A stretch of 13,793 nt of DNA from Bradyrhizobiaceae bacterium (GTDB lineage Bacteria > Pseudomonadota > Alphaproteobacteria > Rhizobiales > Hyphomicrobiaceae), in NCBI GenBank assembly GCA_947475855.1, contig CANJPN010000113.1:1-13793 (forward strand), in the 5' to 3' direction. The notes beneath the pieces are model-generated. The model ran no database searches and was not told the DNA's origin. It saw nothing but the letters and a program-made list of their open reading frames with translations. The translations under genes were made by a program, and so were the position numbers. Of this stretch, positions 13,659-13,793 are shown piece by piece (positions within the stretch are counted from its first letter, which is position 1; each line of letters starts with the position of its first letter).

Positions 13659-13793
13659 TCAGAAGCGCTTCGCGATCTCCGCCAACTTCTCCTCGTCGAT
13701 GACGCGAAGCGCCGCCTGCGCCGCCGGAAGGATGTCTTCGGCCCGCTCGACGACATTGAATGTCACCTCGAGACCCGGCCGGATGAATGCCTC
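13659..13793 (-). CDS. C-terminal fragment of an unrecognised protein
   Basis: The leftward frame is open from the window edge to a TGA at 13659-13661. It encodes 44 residues beginning EAFIRPGLEVTFNVVERAED and ending EEKLAEIAKRF. Third positions are mostly G or C, as in the neighbouring genes, so it is very likely the real 3' end of a gene whose start lies beyond the window. The last 30 residues look like an amphipathic helix rich in Ala, Glu and Lys. No family is recognisable from so little. A 159-base gap separates it from the M48 gene on the same strand. Confidence 0.6.
   Translation of the reverse strand, partial: EAFIRPGLEVTFNVVERAEDILPAAQAALRVIDEEKLAEIAKRF

Noticed and set aside
1..13793. 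CRISPR arrays, tRNA genes, rRNA genes, insertion sequences and attachment sites
   Set aside because: Looked for by eye on both strands. No regularly spaced repeats, cloverleaf-like sequences, transposase motifs or terminal inverted repeats with target duplications were seen.

Overview
The window looks like a chromosomal segment of a high-GC (roughly 60% by eye) alphaproteobacterium, most likely in the Hyphomicrobiales and possibly Hyphomicrobium-like. The grounds are strong G/C preference at third codon positions, a promoter match of the alphaproteobacterial CTTGAC-N17-CTATAT type, a short cobalamin-dependent class II ribonucleotide reductase, a MeaB GTPase, and several small secreted alphaproteobacterial-style proteins. 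The taxonomic call is inference. No rRNA, tRNA, CRISPR array, insertion sequence or phage gene was seen.

Layout. (1) Positions 1-2755 read rightward: the 3' end of a PlsC-like acyltransferase, a 49-base gap with an AT-rich tandem repeat and a good promoter, then nrdJ. (2) Positions 2796-7398 read leftward: an EamA/DMT transporter, three small secreted proteins (181, 123 and 100 aa), a cold shock protein with a structured leader, and the 23S rRNA methyltransferase rlmJ. Each of the five genes upstream of the transporter ends next to a GC hairpin that lacks a clear U-tract. (3) Positions 7548-11424 read rightward: a short-chain dehydrogenase, a TAXI-family substrate-binding protein without a signal peptide, and a 639-aa protein joining a degenerate metallophosphoesterase domain to a radical SAM domain. 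(4) Positions 11447-13793 read leftward: meaB, an M48 membrane metalloprotease, and the C-terminal end of an unrecognised protein.

How they work together. Most of the window is housekeeping: phospholipid acylation, dNTP synthesis, rRNA modification, cold shock, membrane proteolysis and protection of a B12 mutase. nrdJ and meaB both point to reliance on cobalamin. The part most likely to hold something undescribed is the rightward trio at 7548-11424. An oxidoreductase, an apparently cytosolic TAXI fold and a metallophosphoesterase/radical SAM fusion stand together between unrelated housekeeping genes. The fusion has lost several metallophosphatase ligands, has gained cysteines in their place, carries a cysteine-rich C-terminus typical of auxiliary Fe-S sites, and is preceded by an eight-codon reading frame whose stop overlaps its start. 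No substrate can be assigned from sequence alone. A second point of interest is that the 181-aa and 100-aa secreted proteins appear to be divergent members of one cysteine-patterned family.
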